Of a stretch of 64,000 nucleotides of DNA, positions 22,007-35,325 are shown piece by piece. Under the pieces are notes generated by a model. It was not told the origin of the DNA. It saw only the letters and a list, made by a program, of their open reading frames with translations, and ran no database searches. The stretch's first letter is position 1. The number at the start of each line of letters is the position of its first letter. The position numbers and the translations under genes are program-made. Source of the stretch: Hypoxylon rubiginosum (lineage: Eukaryota; Ascomycota; Sordariomycetes; Xylariales; Hypoxylaceae); assembly GCA_902806565.1 (NCBI GenBank), contig CADCXA010000037.1, positions 310,001 to 374,000 of the forward strand, given 5' to 3'.

Positions 22007-25000
22007 ATGTCACCATCTAGATCGCCCCTCATGGAGACTTCAGACAATAACGCGACATCCTCGCCCGCGTCTGTTCCTGATAATTCGCGACGAAGATCCG
22101 GACGCGTTGTGAGAGCCCCTCAGAAATTCTCCCCCCCGCCGAACCCGTCCCAGAACGACCAACCATCCAAGCGCAAGAGAGGCCCGGATCACGACGACGA
22201 GGATGCCGAGAATGGATATCCCGAAGAAGCAGAAGAGGAGGAGGAGGAACAAAGCGATCCCGACGATGAGGACGACGATGCCGAGGAAGCACCCTCTTCG
22301 AGATCTAGGAAGACAAAATCGAAGCAAAAGTCTAGACCGAAGAAGCCTGCAGTCAAGCGCGCAAAGGTCAATGGCAGTACACCGATAGATGCCGTGTCTG
22401 CTTCGAATGCGACCGCGATGAAGCTACCGAATAGACCTAAGAAGACGGCGAGAGTTGTCATTGCTCATCCTGACGGAGATGGCCTTTACGGTGAGAATAA
22501 GACTGAAGACATGTGCGCTCTGAAACCTGTCAACATGCTGACGCATTACTAGCCGACGTGTTTGGTTCTGGCGATTCTTCGGACGATGTTGCTGCGCACT
22601 GGTTTCAGCGCTACCAGCAAGATGATGCGAAAGCGTTAACAGACACTATTAACTGCGTTTTGCTTGCGGCCGGTTGTGAGCAGCAACTGACGGAGGACGA
22701 TATTCGAGACCCAGACAACTCTGCAAACAAGCTATCGGAATTAGAAGATGCTTATCAGCAGGTGCGCAACATCGCCTAGACTCACTCTATTGCCACATGC
22801 TAACACCTGCACGAACAGACTAACATCTCAGACTACCCTCTTATATCGAGGGCTAAAGGTACCAAAAACTTTCGGGATCTCCTTATTGGATTTTTCGACT
22901 CCTTAATTGGCTTGCTCCATCAAACCGATGTCCTGTACAGCGATGAAGATCTGTTGGACAACGTGCAACGATGGGTTGGCATCATGTCATCTTCTTCTCT
23001 ACGGCCCTTTAGACACACGGCCACGACTGTAGGCCTAGCAATACTCACTTCGCTTATTGAAGTGACAAAGCAACTTGATGATCGAATTACCAAGTCCAAC
23101 CAGGCTCTACAGGCCGAGTCCGGCCGCCGGGGTAAGAACAAGAACCTTGTCGAGAACACAAAAAAGGCACTTGATACTGCAAATCGCAACCGTGAATTTA
23201 TTGATGGAAAAGTGAAGGACCTTTTCGACATTGTCTTTGTTCATCGATACCGTGACATCGACCAGAAGATCCGTTCTGAGTGCATCGAAGCTCTCGGAAA
23301 CTGGGTTTGTACCCTTCCCACGGTTTACATGTCCCCTGAATACTTGCGATACCTTGGATGGTTGCTTTCAGACGTCTCTGTTTCTACGAGATTGGAGGTT
23401 CTGAAGCAGCTAGGGCGCGTATTGAAACGGGACGCAGAGAAGCTGGCGCACTTTATCGACAGATTCAGACCCCGTCTGGTCGAGATGGCAACAAGAGATT
23501 CCGACGTCTCTGTGCGTGTTGCTGCGATTGGTGTCGTCGACATTTTGCGTGCATCTGGCATGTTGGAACCTGAAGAAGTCGACTCTGTTAGCAAACTTCT
23601 CTTTGACTCCGAGGTTAGAGTTCGCAAGGCAGTTGTAGGTTTTTTTTCGGCCCTAGTTCAAGAGCTCATTGAGAACAAAGTCGACGAAATTGGTGGTAGT
23701 GACGCCCTGGACGAAGTCTTTGGCGAGGAAGAAGAAGACGATTATGATTCACTTCGAAAGGATTGGATCAATATCAAGGCTCTTGCGGAAAATCTCGCTG
23801 TCTATGACGCTCAGTTGAACGAAGAACAAGACGAAATACGACATGGGCTGGACGTAGCAGCAGACGTGGTCAATGCCAACATGCCAGACTCGCGCATTGC
23901 ATTGGCAACCCAGGTGCTCTATGAAAAGATACCCGAGATCAACAATTGGCAGATCCTCGCCGGTTATCTACTGTTTGACCATTCCACCAGTGCGAAATCC
24001 GGTTCAAGATCGAGAACGCAGACGGTTGAGGCTATCACAAAGAGAACTGTTGCCCCTGAACCTCGAGAGGAAGCTATCTTACTTGACGTTCTGGCGGCTG
24101 CTGTCAAGGAAAGCCTCGCGCCATCGGCCGAACATGACAGGCACAAGAAGAGGACTGGTAGACTCGACCTAGACGCACAGGACGATGCTGGTATTAAGCT
24201 CGCTTCGCTCATCCCTCGTCTCTTGAACAAATTTGGGTCCGATTCTGCGATGGCTGCTACTGTACTCCGCTTAGAACATTTCCTCGATCTGGATGTATTC
24301 CAGCAGCTTCGCCAAAACTCGGCGACGTATGATAAACTTCTCGATGAGATCACCACCCAATTCAATCGTCATGTCGATCAAGGACTCCTCAACGAGGCAA
24401 CTGCAGCACTTATTCATGCCAGGCAATACGACGAACTCGAAGAATCGACTGACAACAGGATCGCCGTACTTTGGGATAACTCACTCAATTCTTTGCGAGG
24501 TGTAGACAAGATTTGCGAGCTGTCAGCTCGAGGCAATCTTGATCGAGCGGTGCTTACCGAACTTTCCCAAATTCTGATGAAGATCAGCAAGTTGGTCAGC
24601 ATTTCTGATTGCGTGGATGTTCTTGAAACTCCAAGCACGTCTAGAGATTCTGATCAGCCAGCTATCAATATTCTTACTGGTATCGTGCATCGCGGCCTAT
24701 TAATAGAACCTAACGACAACCTGGATGATCCAGAGGACGAAGTGGTCGCTTTCGCTATAAAGTCGTGTCAGTTCTATTTCATGTGGAAAGTTCGAAGACT
24801 GCGGGCAATTATCGAAAGCAATGCAGACATAGCCGATGGTGATGTGGATCAACTGGTTCTATTACGCAAGGATTTCGTTACGAACCTCATAGAAACCTTC
24901 TCCTCGCGAGGTTTCAACGACGATCTCCGCCTTTTCGCTGTTGGCAGTGCTTGCGATCTTTGCGGACTTTTCGTCTTCTTGCGACCTATAGTCCAAGATC

Positions 25001-25695
25001 CGCAAACCTCCAAATACAGGAAACTACGCCCTCTCCTTGAGGAGCTACCACCCGCCTTGATCACGAAGGAGATCATTCCTATATTCGATGCGGCGGAACG
25101 CGCATATGCGAAGCGGACTAATAAGCAACTGAATGACCCTGACGATGACGAAGATCTTCTAGATGATGAGCTACCACCCGAAGATGACGAAGATGAAGAG
25201 CTTACAGAGCAAGAACGTTTTGCGGCTGAACTGAAAGCCGAGAAGATACTCTGCGAACTCACCGGCAAGCTTGTTCTTGCCATCCTGGCCAAGAATATTG
25301 ACCATAGCGGACCGGACGCCGGCAAGCTTCGAAAGCGGCTCAACCGTAATAAGACGAAGCTGGGGAACAACTACAAGGACGTTGTCGCATATCTAGACGA
25401 AGATCACCTGCGCGAGCTACGAGGCGGAAAGAAGAAGCCCGCCGCCAAGGCCAGAGCCAAAGAAGCCGCGAAGAAGCCTGCTCTCAGTGCGGAGCTGATA
25501 ATTGATGACGACGACGATGACGAGAATCTGAGAGTCGACGACCCATTCGAGGATCACGAACCCGAAGAGGGTACCGTCGAGGACCTGAGACGGCGCGAGC
25601 TACTCGACGACCCCATCGAAGATGATGAGGACGAGGAGGAGAGACCGGCGGCGACGGGCGATCCGATGGAAGACGACGAGGTTATAGGAGATTAA
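22007..25695 (+). CDS. SCC3: Cohesin subunit Scc3 (STAG/Irr1/Psc3)
   Basis: Three exons, 22007-22490, 22553-22761 and 22819-25695, with introns of 62 and 57 nt whose phases agree, give about 1189 residues, the usual length. Residues 1-150 are a disordered basic/acidic tail with bipartite Lys/Arg stretches. The STAG domain spans roughly 160-300 (ADVFGSGDSSDDVAAHWFQRY, then SRAKGTKNFRDLLIGFFDSL across exon 3). The stromalin conservative domain begins near 368 (FDIVFVHRYRDIDQKIRSECI) and continues with LSDVSVSTRLEVLKQL. HEAT-like helices follow, and the C-terminus is strongly acidic. Scc3 binds the Scc1 kleisin and DNA and is needed for nuclear cohesin loading and sister-chromatid cohesion. The second intron uses the acceptor at 22817-22818; a later AG would break the frame. 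Confidence 0.95.
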
Positions 25696-26247
25696 CGAAT
25701 AGGAACCCCAAATGACTCTGTTATTATTCTTTGTACCTATTGACGACACTAAGAAGATTCACTTGACATGACTAATGGGGTGTGGCTTGCTAGGCTTTTA
25801 GATGATTTTTTCTCTCGCTTGTTAGTAGAAGGCAAGATCAGTTATAGCGGAGTATGCCTACGAATACTATACCTACGGTATTCTTACAAGTGCTTTGTAT
25901 TTTCTATTTTTTTTTTCGAGGGCGGCACGGCGGCTTGTAGTTAGGAGGTTAGTTGCGCGGAGTCAAGGATGCTCGAAATATGATTCACCCTCCGTCCCAT
26001 CGTACTCCTAATATTCTAAGGGTGACTCGCAATGCAAAATTTGAATGTATTACTAGATAAGTAGACTCATCTTGGGCCATTAAGCTGAGGATGTAAGTTG
26101 ACTACTCCCCGACAGGTATCTTACCTCGACAAGTGTCACGACTTTACAATATTACTGACAAGAGGAAGTGGTCTCTTTATTCTGATATTTTATTTACTAC
26201 GAATTCATCTACCTACCTAACCTGCCTATGCTAGGTACGTTACGTGA
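25696..26247. other. Convergent 3' flanks of Scc3 and Pot1
   Basis: This 552-base gap separates two converging genes and so should hold both polyadenylation regions. It is AT-rich, with a T-run at about 25903-25917 and CTACCTACCTAACCTGCCT-type direct repeats near 26208-26228. No gene is seen. Confidence 0.5.
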
Positions 26248-28477
26248 TCAAGAGCTAATTTTAGTCCCGAACAAACCAAATACCCTCTCATACTTTTTCC
26301 CGTCGCCAGCGGTCATCTTCACCGGGTCCGTCTCGGGAACCGTCATGCCGTACTGGTTGATGCAGCAGGTAAACGGCTTGTTCGACAACGTGGGGTTTTT
26401 GTTGTTGTTGTTGCTGTTGTCGGCCGCCTGCGCCTGATCACTCGTTGACGGCGGTACGGGGGAGCTAGGCGGTGGCTGTTGAGCGGCGATGCGCTTCTGA
26501 TCAGCCCGCCGGCGCTGGATCTCCTGCTGCTTGCGCTCTTCCAGGTTGCCCCAGAGCTTGAAGAGCTGTTCGCGGAGGTTGCTTAGGTCGTCGGGGTTTG
26601 CTCGGAGGCTAGTTAGAGGTTAGTCAGATACAAAACAGCTGAATGAGATATGGAGAGGAAAAGGGGTTATCTACTCTGACGCGGTAAGGTCCGTCAATAG
26701 CTGCCCCTGTTTGTTGTCCACCACGGCCCAAAGCCTATCGTTCTCGCCTTTTTCCTTTGGATCGGCTTCTTCGAGTAGCAAGGCGAATGACCATTCCCAG
26801 ATCTTCGTCCCCGCATATCGGTCTAGCGTGCCCGTATCTTCATCCGACTCCGATTCCGAATCATCAACGCTACATTGTGACAAAAGGTCGAATTCGGCGG
26901 TCTTGCGCCAAGTTGCAAAATTCTCGAGCTTAGAAGGTAGGAAGTCCACAACTCGGACATTAGCTCGATACGTGATATAAGCGAAGGGTAGCGTCAGGGT
27001 CACTTCTTTTTCGTCTACGGCTGTTTCCCACGGTATCGGTTCGACTATAGAAGGGATGGTAAAGATTGGCTGGTCTGAGCTTTCACATTTGACTGAGTTC
27101 TCTATTAGCATAGGCCGGTAATCTTAGATGTTCGAATTCCCCTACTTATCTTGTTAAGGCCGAGATCCGCCTCCTTTTTGCGTTGCCGTTCCAGCTCGTG
27201 CTCTTCAATCTCCTTGAATTTTGCAGCCCTCGCTTCCGCCCTTGCCTTGGCACGTCGCTGATTGGAATTACCTTCCCCTTGATTGTCTGCTTTTCGCTTG
27301 CCACCCTGGTTTGCGGCAATGCTCTTCTGTTGTTTCTTCAGAATTTTCTCATAATCTTTTCTCCGTCTGATAGCTGCCTTGAGGTGGTCATCGGCATTCT
27401 CGGGATCGTCCGTCGGGAGGATATCGACTTGAACCCCCGAACCATACGAACGGTCTTCTCGTAGAAACCCTTCAAGGTTGTTACTGTTGTGTCCATATTT
27501 TACCTGCAGGTTTCGCAGCCGCACCCAATCTCCAGCCTTGACTTCGTTACTAACAAACTCGGCGTGTAAGCCGAAACAGGTCACCTGGATTGAACGTTTA
27601 CCGTAAGGACCTGGCCAGTTGCTAGACTCTTTACTCTTCGCCGTGATGTATCCACATGGGTCTCCATTCTGATCTTTGGTGTCTTCAGGGTCGCAAGAGA
27701 ACTTGTAGAAAGCGTCATTCTCAGTGTAATCTGAAACCCATAGAGTTGCTTTGTCCATTTGATTGAAAGGATCCTTGATCACCCTGCCAATGATGTCGTA
27801 GAATTGGCAATCCTTAACATCGCTCAAGATTTGGAATTTTTGCCTGATATTCCGGGACTGATTAACTTTGCTGTCGAAGGTAGTAGCATCGGGCACAGCG
27901 TCTTTGTTAATAGAGTGGTATAACCAGGCGACGTAGTCGTGTTCCTTGTCGCCAGGAACCCATCCCTTTGGTTGCAGAGGGGGCCCCAGCGCCTGCTTTG
28001 CTGATTTCGGAGGTTTAGGTATCTTGCTTGCTGTGTACACGTGGAGGGAAGTTGATCGGTGGGTTATTAATGACACCTCACCACGATAATTCTGGACCTT
28101 GATAGAAGTTGCTATTACAACGTCACCGGCATCTGGCTCGGGCATCTCCAGCTGGGGCCGGAAAATGTTGACAAAGAGTCCTATATCATCGTCCTCGATA
28201 GACTTATCGTATAAAGTCAGAGAAGATTTCCAGTCTTCCAAGGCACGTATCAGCTGGACTCAGTAAAAGAAGTAATCGGTTAGAGGAGCTTACCTTTTCC
28301 ACCTGTTTGCATTGGAGTCCTACGATCTTTGACTAGACCAATGACGCCGACAAATCTGCCGACTGGGATAGAATGATCAAGAATGTCCTGAATACTCACG
28401 TAGCCGGGAGGTAGATCTGGCTCTCGGTTCGAGTTCCGAGAGCGAGCCGCAGAGCTAAGCGGCCGCCGCTGAGTCAT
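26248..28477 (-). CDS. POT1: Protection of telomeres protein Pot1
   Basis: Four exons on the minus strand, 28477-28294, 28234-27146, about 27092-26675 and 26608-26248, keep one frame and give about 683 residues. OB fold 1 starts at GYVSIQDILDH and continues FVGVIGLVKDRRTPMQTGGK, where the first splice gives ...GGKDWKSSLTLYDKS, the classic Pot1 N-terminal telomere-binding strand. A second OB-like region contains CQFYDIIGRVIKDPFNQ, TLWVSDYTEND and VKAGDWVRLRNLQVKYG. A Lys/Arg-rich coiled segment follows. The C-terminal exon has a coiled coil (LFKLWGNLEERKQQEIQRRRADQ), an Asn run and a terminal CCINQYGMTVPE element. Pot1 caps the single-stranded G-rich telomere overhang within shelterin. The acceptor of exon 3 could instead be nine bases earlier (27101), which also keeps frame. 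Confidence 0.92.
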
Positions 28478-29318
28478 GTTGGAAGAAGCTGGACATAACG
28501 TGATGATGCGACATTAGAGGGTAGAGAAATGTCAAGAAGCCTTTTGGTTTGTCTTGAGGTCACAACGTTGACTCATCTAGAAAATAGCAAACTTCTAGCA
28601 AGTGACAAGGTTTGTAGGTGCATTTGTAGGTGCATATGAACCTACCTAGGTATTAAAGTCGCGTCTCAGCGCGTCTAAGATAAATGGGCTTTGCATTAAA
28701 TTGCATAAATCGCTGTATAAAGACGATGGCTTAAAGAGAAAGGGGGGTACTCCAGCAGTTCTAGCTGCGGTGTCACATGATAGTCATGTGGCTTTTTTAT
28801 GTGCATTTCATGTGTTGGTCTGTGCTTAGAGTGGGGTTTTATTTTTTTGTTGGTGATTGGTCCACGATTGGTAGACGCCAGGACGCCCTTAGCAGCCTTT
28901 AGGTACCCTTGCCCAACTGTCAAACTGTTCTAAGGGAACCCCCCCGCTAACGGTTAACTGTTGAAAGAGCGACTAAATCCATTCAAAACCAAATTCTTCT
29001 GCTGTTTCCAGCATCATAATTTCCCCCCCACTACGGCCGGACTATTTGTGTTTTTCCTCCTCCATCTTTTCTTTTCACGCTCTACTTTTTTCAAAGTACA
29101 CAACCTTCGCTCAGTTTGAGCAACACATTTCAAGATACAGGCATCTTGAAGACTTCAAGTGTCTCCGCCCTAGTTCCTCTTTCCATACTTCCTAAAGCAT
29201 TTCGCAACCCTCGCCATTTAGCGTCAGGGGCGAATCAAAACAAATCACCCCGCCTTATTAGGTCTTCCTTTATCTTCCGCCACTGAAGCAAGTGAAAAAC
29301 AACAACACATTAGCGATC
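28478..29318. promoter_or_regulatory. Divergent intergenic promoter region (Pot1 / importin alpha)
   Basis: The 841 bases between two outward-reading genes contain both promoters. The importin side has a strong C/T-rich tract at about 29040-29100, typical of well-expressed fungal genes, and a long leader with repeated CA-rich words before its ATG. One TACCTAGGTA palindrome sits at 28643-28652, and a CATGTGGC/CACATGA inverted pair lies near 28770-28812. No factor site is assigned. Confidence 0.5.
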
Positions 29319-31214
29319 ATGGCCGACAGATTCATTCCCGAGCATCGTCGCACCAACTACAAGGCGAAGGGTACCTTTAAGCCCGATGAGCTCCGCCGAC
29401 GCCGTGAGGAGGCTGCCGTCGAAATCCGCAAGGCCAAGCGAGAAGAAAACCTAGCCAAGCGACGAGGCATCGGCTCTGGTGACTCGCGCCCTGGTGCATC
29501 ACTGGGTGCTGCCCCAGACAGCGACGACGAATCGGCTCCCACTGAAAGCCAGGTACGTTCTGATCCTAGACCACCATTTGGGGGGTTTTTCCCCTTCTAA
29601 CCCCTATGGCTTGCCTTAGCTTTTTGCTATGGCGACGAGAGCTCCACAATATCCGCGCTCGCACTGTTCGATGCTTAGCCTACCTCACTCCGTCCCTTTA
29701 CTGTAGCCCATGCTAACAACACATTCGAATAGCTCAACGAGGACCTCCCTCAGATGGTCCAAGGTGTCTTCTCCGAACAAATAGACCTTCAGATCCAAGC
29801 CACTACTAAGTTCAGAAAACTGCTTTCCAAGGAGCGAAACCCTCCGATTGAGGAGGTTATTAAGACTGGTGTTGTTACCCGATTTGTCGAGTTCCTTCGA
29901 TCGCCCCATACGCTCGTTCAGTTCGAGGCTGCTTGGGCTTTGACCAACATCGCATCGGGAAGCGCTACGCAGACCCAGGTTGTTATCGAGGCCGGCGCCG
30001 TCCCTATCTTCGTTGAGCTGTTGGCAAGCCCCGAGCCTGATGTTCGCGAGCAGGCTGTCTGGGCTTTGGGTAACATTGCAGGTGACAGCCCTTCCTGCCG
30101 TGATTATGTCTTAAGCTGCGGCGCCTTGAAGCCGTTGCTGAATCTCCTCGGCGACAGCCGCAAGCTGAGCATGCTCCGAAATGCCACCTGGACTTTGAGC
30201 AACTTTTGCCGAGGAAAGACTCCCCAGCCGGATTGGAATACCGTGAGTGCTGTATTAATCCCCTTGCAACTCAATTCATCACTATACTGACTCGTCCTAC
30301 TCTAGATTGCGCCTGCCCTTCCGGTTCTTGCCAAATTGGTGTATTCTCTTGACGACGAGGTTCTTATCGACGCTTGCTGGGCAATTTCTTATCTGTCGGA
30401 TGGCTCCAACGACAAGATCCAGGCCGTCATCGAAGCTGGCATCCCTCGCCGCCTGGTGGAATTACTCATGCACGCATCCACTTCGGTCCAGACTCCTGCT
30501 CTGAGATCGGTTGGTAATATTGTCACTGGCGACGACGTCCAAACTCAGGTTATTATCAACTGTGGTGCTCTATCGTGCCTCCTATCTCTTCTTAGCTCAA
30601 ACAAGGATGGAATTCGCAAGGAAGCATGCTGGACCATTTCGAACATTACGGCGGGCAACTCGCAGCAGATCCAAGCCGTCATTGATGCTAATATCATCCC
30701 TCCCCTGATCCACCTGCTGTCGAACGGCGACTTGAAGACCCGAAAGGAGGCTTGCTGGGCTATTAGCAACGCTACGAGCGGAGGCCTTCAGAAGCCCGAG
30801 CAGATTAGATATTTGGTTGCGCAGGGTTGTATCAAGCCGCTGTGCGATCTTCTCGCATGCCCCGACAACAAGATCATCCAAGTCGCTTTAGACGGCCTGG
30901 AGAACATTCTTAAGGTGGGTGATCTTGACAAGCAAGCAGCTGGAGAGGGCCCCGAATCGATCAACCGTTACGCGCTGTTTATCGAGGAATGTGGAGGCAT
31001 GGAGAAGATTCACGAATGCCAAACGAATGCCAACGAAGAGATCTACATGAAGTCTTACAATATCATTGAGAAGTACTTCTCGGATGACGACGAGAATGCC
31101 GAAGATGGCATGGCCGCCCAGACCCAACCCAACGGCACGTTCGGTTTTGGAACCAACGGAGCACAAGGAGGTGGCTTCAACTTTGCCAACGGTGGTGATT
31201 CAATGGATATGTGA
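29319..31214 (+). CDS. SRP1: Importin subunit alpha (karyopherin alpha)
   Basis: Exons 29319-29552, 29733-30242 and 30306-31214 join in phase 0 to 550 residues, the expected length. Residues 1-75 form the importin-beta-binding domain, with basic clusters ([30 protein letters not shown]). The core is a run of armadillo repeats whose Trp-Asn ladder is visible: [57 protein letters not shown] and [10 protein letters not shown]. The tail is acidic then Gly/Asn/Phe-rich. The protein binds classical nuclear localisation signals and, with importin beta, carries cargo through nuclear pores. Introns are 180 and 63 nt. Symbol follows yeast SRP1. Confidence 0.97.
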
Positions 31215-32146
31215 GGCGCCGCCGAGGATTAAAAATCTCGAGACGGGATGATTCGCATGGACCCGAAACTACGAACTCACTGGGCAATTCAGCACATAGT
31301 CACAACACCAAACATCATACCCCTATTCCCCCTGCTTTGCCTTATATGTTGCCCAACCCCTACCCAAGCCCCAATGAGACCTGCGTTAATCGAGTTATGA
31401 GGAACATTGAAGTCGCGGTCGACAGCACGAAGAAGGACAGGCTACTTGGTCGCTTTAAAGCTCCAGGCCTAGGAAGGAAAAAGTGGTTGAAGGGAGAGAG
31501 AGAAAGTGTTATATTTGATACGAGGGTCGTCAATGGTAGCTTGAAAGCTCCTACCCTCCGATTCAGAGGGGGATATGCGTTAAATCTTTGCTTGTAAAGG
31601 TTTACCGAAGAACATGGTCCAATGAGTTGGTTTTTCATCAACGATCTGGTACAGACCAGAGAAGGACAATGCTTTTGCAGCTGTTACTCCCAAGTGGTAG
31701 AACAGTGATCCCTCCAACTCTCCCCTAGTAGCTAGACGACTTCACTGTGTCGATATTACCAAGTGGTAACCGGCCCTTCCTGGATGTAGTCATTAGTTAC
31801 TTAGTGAGCTTAAGCAAGGCGGCGTAACAACGTTGAGCTTTAGCCTATCCCCCAAAATTAACCATTGCACAAATTGGCAGACAGCCGATGATTTCCGAAT
31901 ACTGTTAATGTGTTTCACTGAACTCAATCGTGAGATTCGGCCGTTAGCTTTCGATTAAGATGGAAATGTGTAGCCAGGCCGGGGAACAGAAAGAACTCCC
32001 CGCATGTAACATGTCATATAACCTTACCTCCACTACATGTTCCTAGCTGGGCTGTCAAGCTTCCCATTTCGATAAATCCTACATGAATGTTCTGGGATGA
32101 TGCAACTCTGATATAGCACCAACGCTCCCATCCCATCATAAAATAG
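31215..32146. other. 3' flank of importin alpha and intergenic DNA
   Basis: The first few hundred bases are probably the 3' untranslated region of importin alpha; both strands show frames there (31211-31641) without protein-like motifs. The rest is AT-rich and holds a repeated AAGTGGTA word near 31690 and 31760. No gene is supported. Confidence 0.5.
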
Positions 32147-34546
32147 ATGGTCACGATGAAGCCTCCACTAAGCGTCTCGCTCTTAGTGCTCATGTCGACG
32201 AGTGTCTCATTAGGTATTGATTACCACAATCTTCCAATCAAGCCTATATTCCCGGGTCCTTGGGATAAGTATATCAAGGCTCCGGCCAATAAATCTTTTA
32301 TAACCCCTGCGCGTTTCTGGAAGGTCGATGGAAATGTTACGAAACCTAGTAATAGTCGCGAACCGCTTATTGCCAGGCACAGCTATGGCGGTGATATCTT
32401 GATTGGGGAAGGGGGCCTCCTTACAGTAGAGTTTCAAGAGAATATTGCTGGGCGGTAAGTTGCATCAGTGGAATACTGATTATTGGATAATAATTCACGT
32501 CGCTTGCTAATACCTGTCTCTTGCTTAGCGTTTGCTTCCAAGTTGACTCTGTAACCGATGAACCAGTACTGAACATTGCTTATTCCGAGTCGCCATTCTT
32601 TGTTGGCAGACAGTCAGACGCCACGAATGAGGAGGAATGGGACCTCCCGTTGCCTTTTCATTTCGGTAACCGGACGGGCTCCTTATGTGTCGCCCCGCTC
32701 CCATGCTCTAGACGAGAAGACGCCATACTCCAAGCCCTCGGTCGGCATCACTGAGATCTGGGTGAACTGCACCTCATTCCCCTCCCAGAAGAATGGCAGA
32801 GCGTACTCGGGCTATTTCTATAGTTCGAGCGACCTGTTAAATAGGATATGGTACGCCGGCACATATACCCTGCAGCTCTCGACCATTAAACCGTCCGAAG
32901 GCTCGGCGCTGATCCCCGCGAATCGCTATATAGACCACAACAAGTCGCCTCCGGGGTCGTGGTACTCGAACTTCACGGTCGCCAACGGCACCGCCGTGAC
33001 GACGGACGGCGCCAAGCGGGACCGCCTCGTCTGGCCGGGCGACATGTCCGTCGCGATCCCGGCGATCGCCGTGTCGTCGCACGACATGCTCGCCGCGCGG
33101 AACGCCCTGGATGTGATATTCGACCACCGGTACGGCGACGGCTCGCTCCCCTACGCCGGGCCGCCGCTCGGGCTCCGCGGCGAGTTCAGCGACACGTACC
33201 ACCTGCACGCGCTGCTGGGCGCGCACGCCTACGTGCTGCACTCGGGCGACCTCGCCTGGCTGCGCGGGAAGTGGGCCACGTACACGCGAGCGCTCGCGGC
33301 CAGCGTCGCCAAGATCGACGGGCATAATCTGATGCGCGTCTCCTCGCCGCTCGACTGGAACCGCCGCGGCATGGGCGGCCACAACCTCGAGGCCAGCGCC
33401 CTCCTGCACGAGGTACTGTGGCGGTCCGCCGAGCTCGCCTCATGGCTGTCCGGCGACGGCTTCGACGGGCGGGACGCGAAAGAGGAGTGGGCTCGGGTCG
33501 GGCGGAAGCTCGAGGTGGGCATCGAGCAGCTGTACTGCAACGCCACGGGCTTGTACTCGGACAACCTGTCGCGCCGCCACTGCGCGGGGCCGGACCACGT
33601 CGACCCGCAGGACGGCAACAGCCGGGTGCTAATCGCGGGCATGCACGCGCACGCGCGCGGCTCGGCCGTGTTCCCCGGCACCGTCAGCCAAGCGCTCCGG
33701 GCGCGGTGGACGGCGTTCGGCGCGCCCGCGCCTGAGTTCCCCAACGTCATGAGCCCGTTCGCGTCGTCCTTCGAGTTACAAGCGCACTGCGCCGCGGGCC
33801 GTCCGGATTCCGCCGTCGAGCTCGCGCTGCTGATGTGGGGCTACCTGCTCGACGACCCCGGGTTTACTAATAGCACGCTCGCCGAGGGGTTCCGGACCGA
33901 CGGGGACGTGCACTACCCGGCGTACCGGGCGCCGGGCCGCAACAGCCACGCCCACGGGTGGGCCGCTGGCCCCACGAGCACGCTGGTGGATTGTGTTCTT
34001 GGGATCCGGCTACTGGGGCGCGGCGGCGCGGCGTGGAGTGCGAGGCCGGCGCTGACGAGGTGGCTCGGGTGGGCTAGGGGCGGGTTCGCGGTTGGGAAGG
34101 GGGGGTTTGAGGTTATGGTGTGGAGGGTGGTCGTGCGGAACGGAGGGGAGAGCGGTGGTGGCGGTGGGGTGTCGGTGAAGGGGGTGGTTGCTGTGGTCCG
34201 GGGGCCGGAGGGGACGAGGGGGCGGTTTGGTTGGGGGCCGGGCGGACGGCAGGACGAGGACGGGGAGTTCGTGGTCGAGGTAGAAGGGGGAGAGACTCGA
34301 GGATGGGTTCGCCTAGAAGGCGAGAATGCCGAGTCGTCGGCTACGGAGGAAATCGAGGTTTCCGATGCCGTCTGGGAAGTAAAGGACGGGAAGAAGTGGT
34401 ACGAACAGGAGGTACCATATGGAGCTGGCGATGTACTGGTGTATGATGATTCGTTTCGGGAACCTGTTATGCAAGAGAGGGAGCCCGGAAAGGTAGATTG
34501 GGGGGCGTTGGCAGATGGGTATGTTGATACGCGTGGTCGATGGTAG
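32147..34546 (+). CDS. Secreted GH78-like (alpha-L-rhamnosidase-type) glycosidase
   Basis: Exons 32147-32454, 32529-32665 and 32712-34546 (introns 74 and 46 nt) share a frame and give about 759 residues. The N-terminus is a signal peptide (PPLSVSLLVLMSTSVSLG); either ATG 32147 or 32156 may start it. A beta-rich N-terminal part ends with the spliced segment FHFDEKTPYSKPSVG. The catalytic (alpha/alpha)6 domain contains LLNRIWYAGTYTLQL, AKRDRLVWPGDMSVAIPA, the acidic DTYHLHALLGAHAYV, and WNRRGMGGHNLEASAL, resembling GH78 and related six-hairpin glycosidases. Such enzymes cleave terminal rhamnose from plant glycans outside the cell. A C-terminal beta domain follows (GGFEVMVWRVVVRNGG). Exon 3 is exceptionally GC-rich while exons 1-2 are not. 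The 46-nt second intron is near the lower limit but both its phase and the protein it restores support it. Confidence 0.8.
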
Positions 34547-35325
34547 AGTGCTTGGGACGAGCTTTAACTTGGCGCTGCTTAGACCTGGCTGCATTACTAG
34601 ACGAACGTCGATACACGACATGGAAGTTTTTAGAGGAATCACATTATAGACTTCAATATCTCGAGACGTATCATACTTATCGATATTAAGTATTAAATTC
34701 GACGAAGAACGATGACAGTGCCATGTTCGTACATATCACAACCAAAATTGCACGTCGAATTCCAAATTCTCGCTGGTTTATAAGATATCATAAAGTACCT
34801 AGGTAGGTACCTATGTAGTGTATAAACCCGTATACTATGACGGCTTTCGCAACCAGGGCTTAGCTGTGACCAAGTGATGAATAATACTATGTAAGAGTCC
34901 AGCCTACAGAGAACGTGGGCATGCCGATTCCTGCCCCTTATAATAGTACAGTAGTTTCGACCAATTAAAACAGAGCGAACAACCGTCTTAGGAATATACC
35001 CCTTCCCCTAGGACGTCGACTAGATTATCCGGTGAATTTTTAATATACGGCAATTCCTCTCGCGAACCGCTTATGTCCACACCGATAAGTCCCAGGTCGT
35101 CTCTCTGACACGGGCGAATCGCCCATGGGAGATGTTGGCATTACATATACGATATGAAGGCGCTGCGGGATGTGTGCCTTGTTCATCTCGTCGACTTCGG
35201 ACTCTCCGGGCTGTTCTTAAGTACCTAACTTACCGACTCTAGTACATATTGTATTTGCTCTTTTACTTTGTACCTCTCATCGACTAACTTACCTAAACTC
35301 AAGGCAATATATCGAAGGCGAGAAG
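34547..35325. other. Intergenic region with a dispersed palindrome
   Basis: AT-rich, no gene. A strong example of the dispersed motif, AGTACCTAGGTAGGTACC, starts at 34795. The region before 35326 should be the promoter of the DUF1996 gene. Confidence 0.5.
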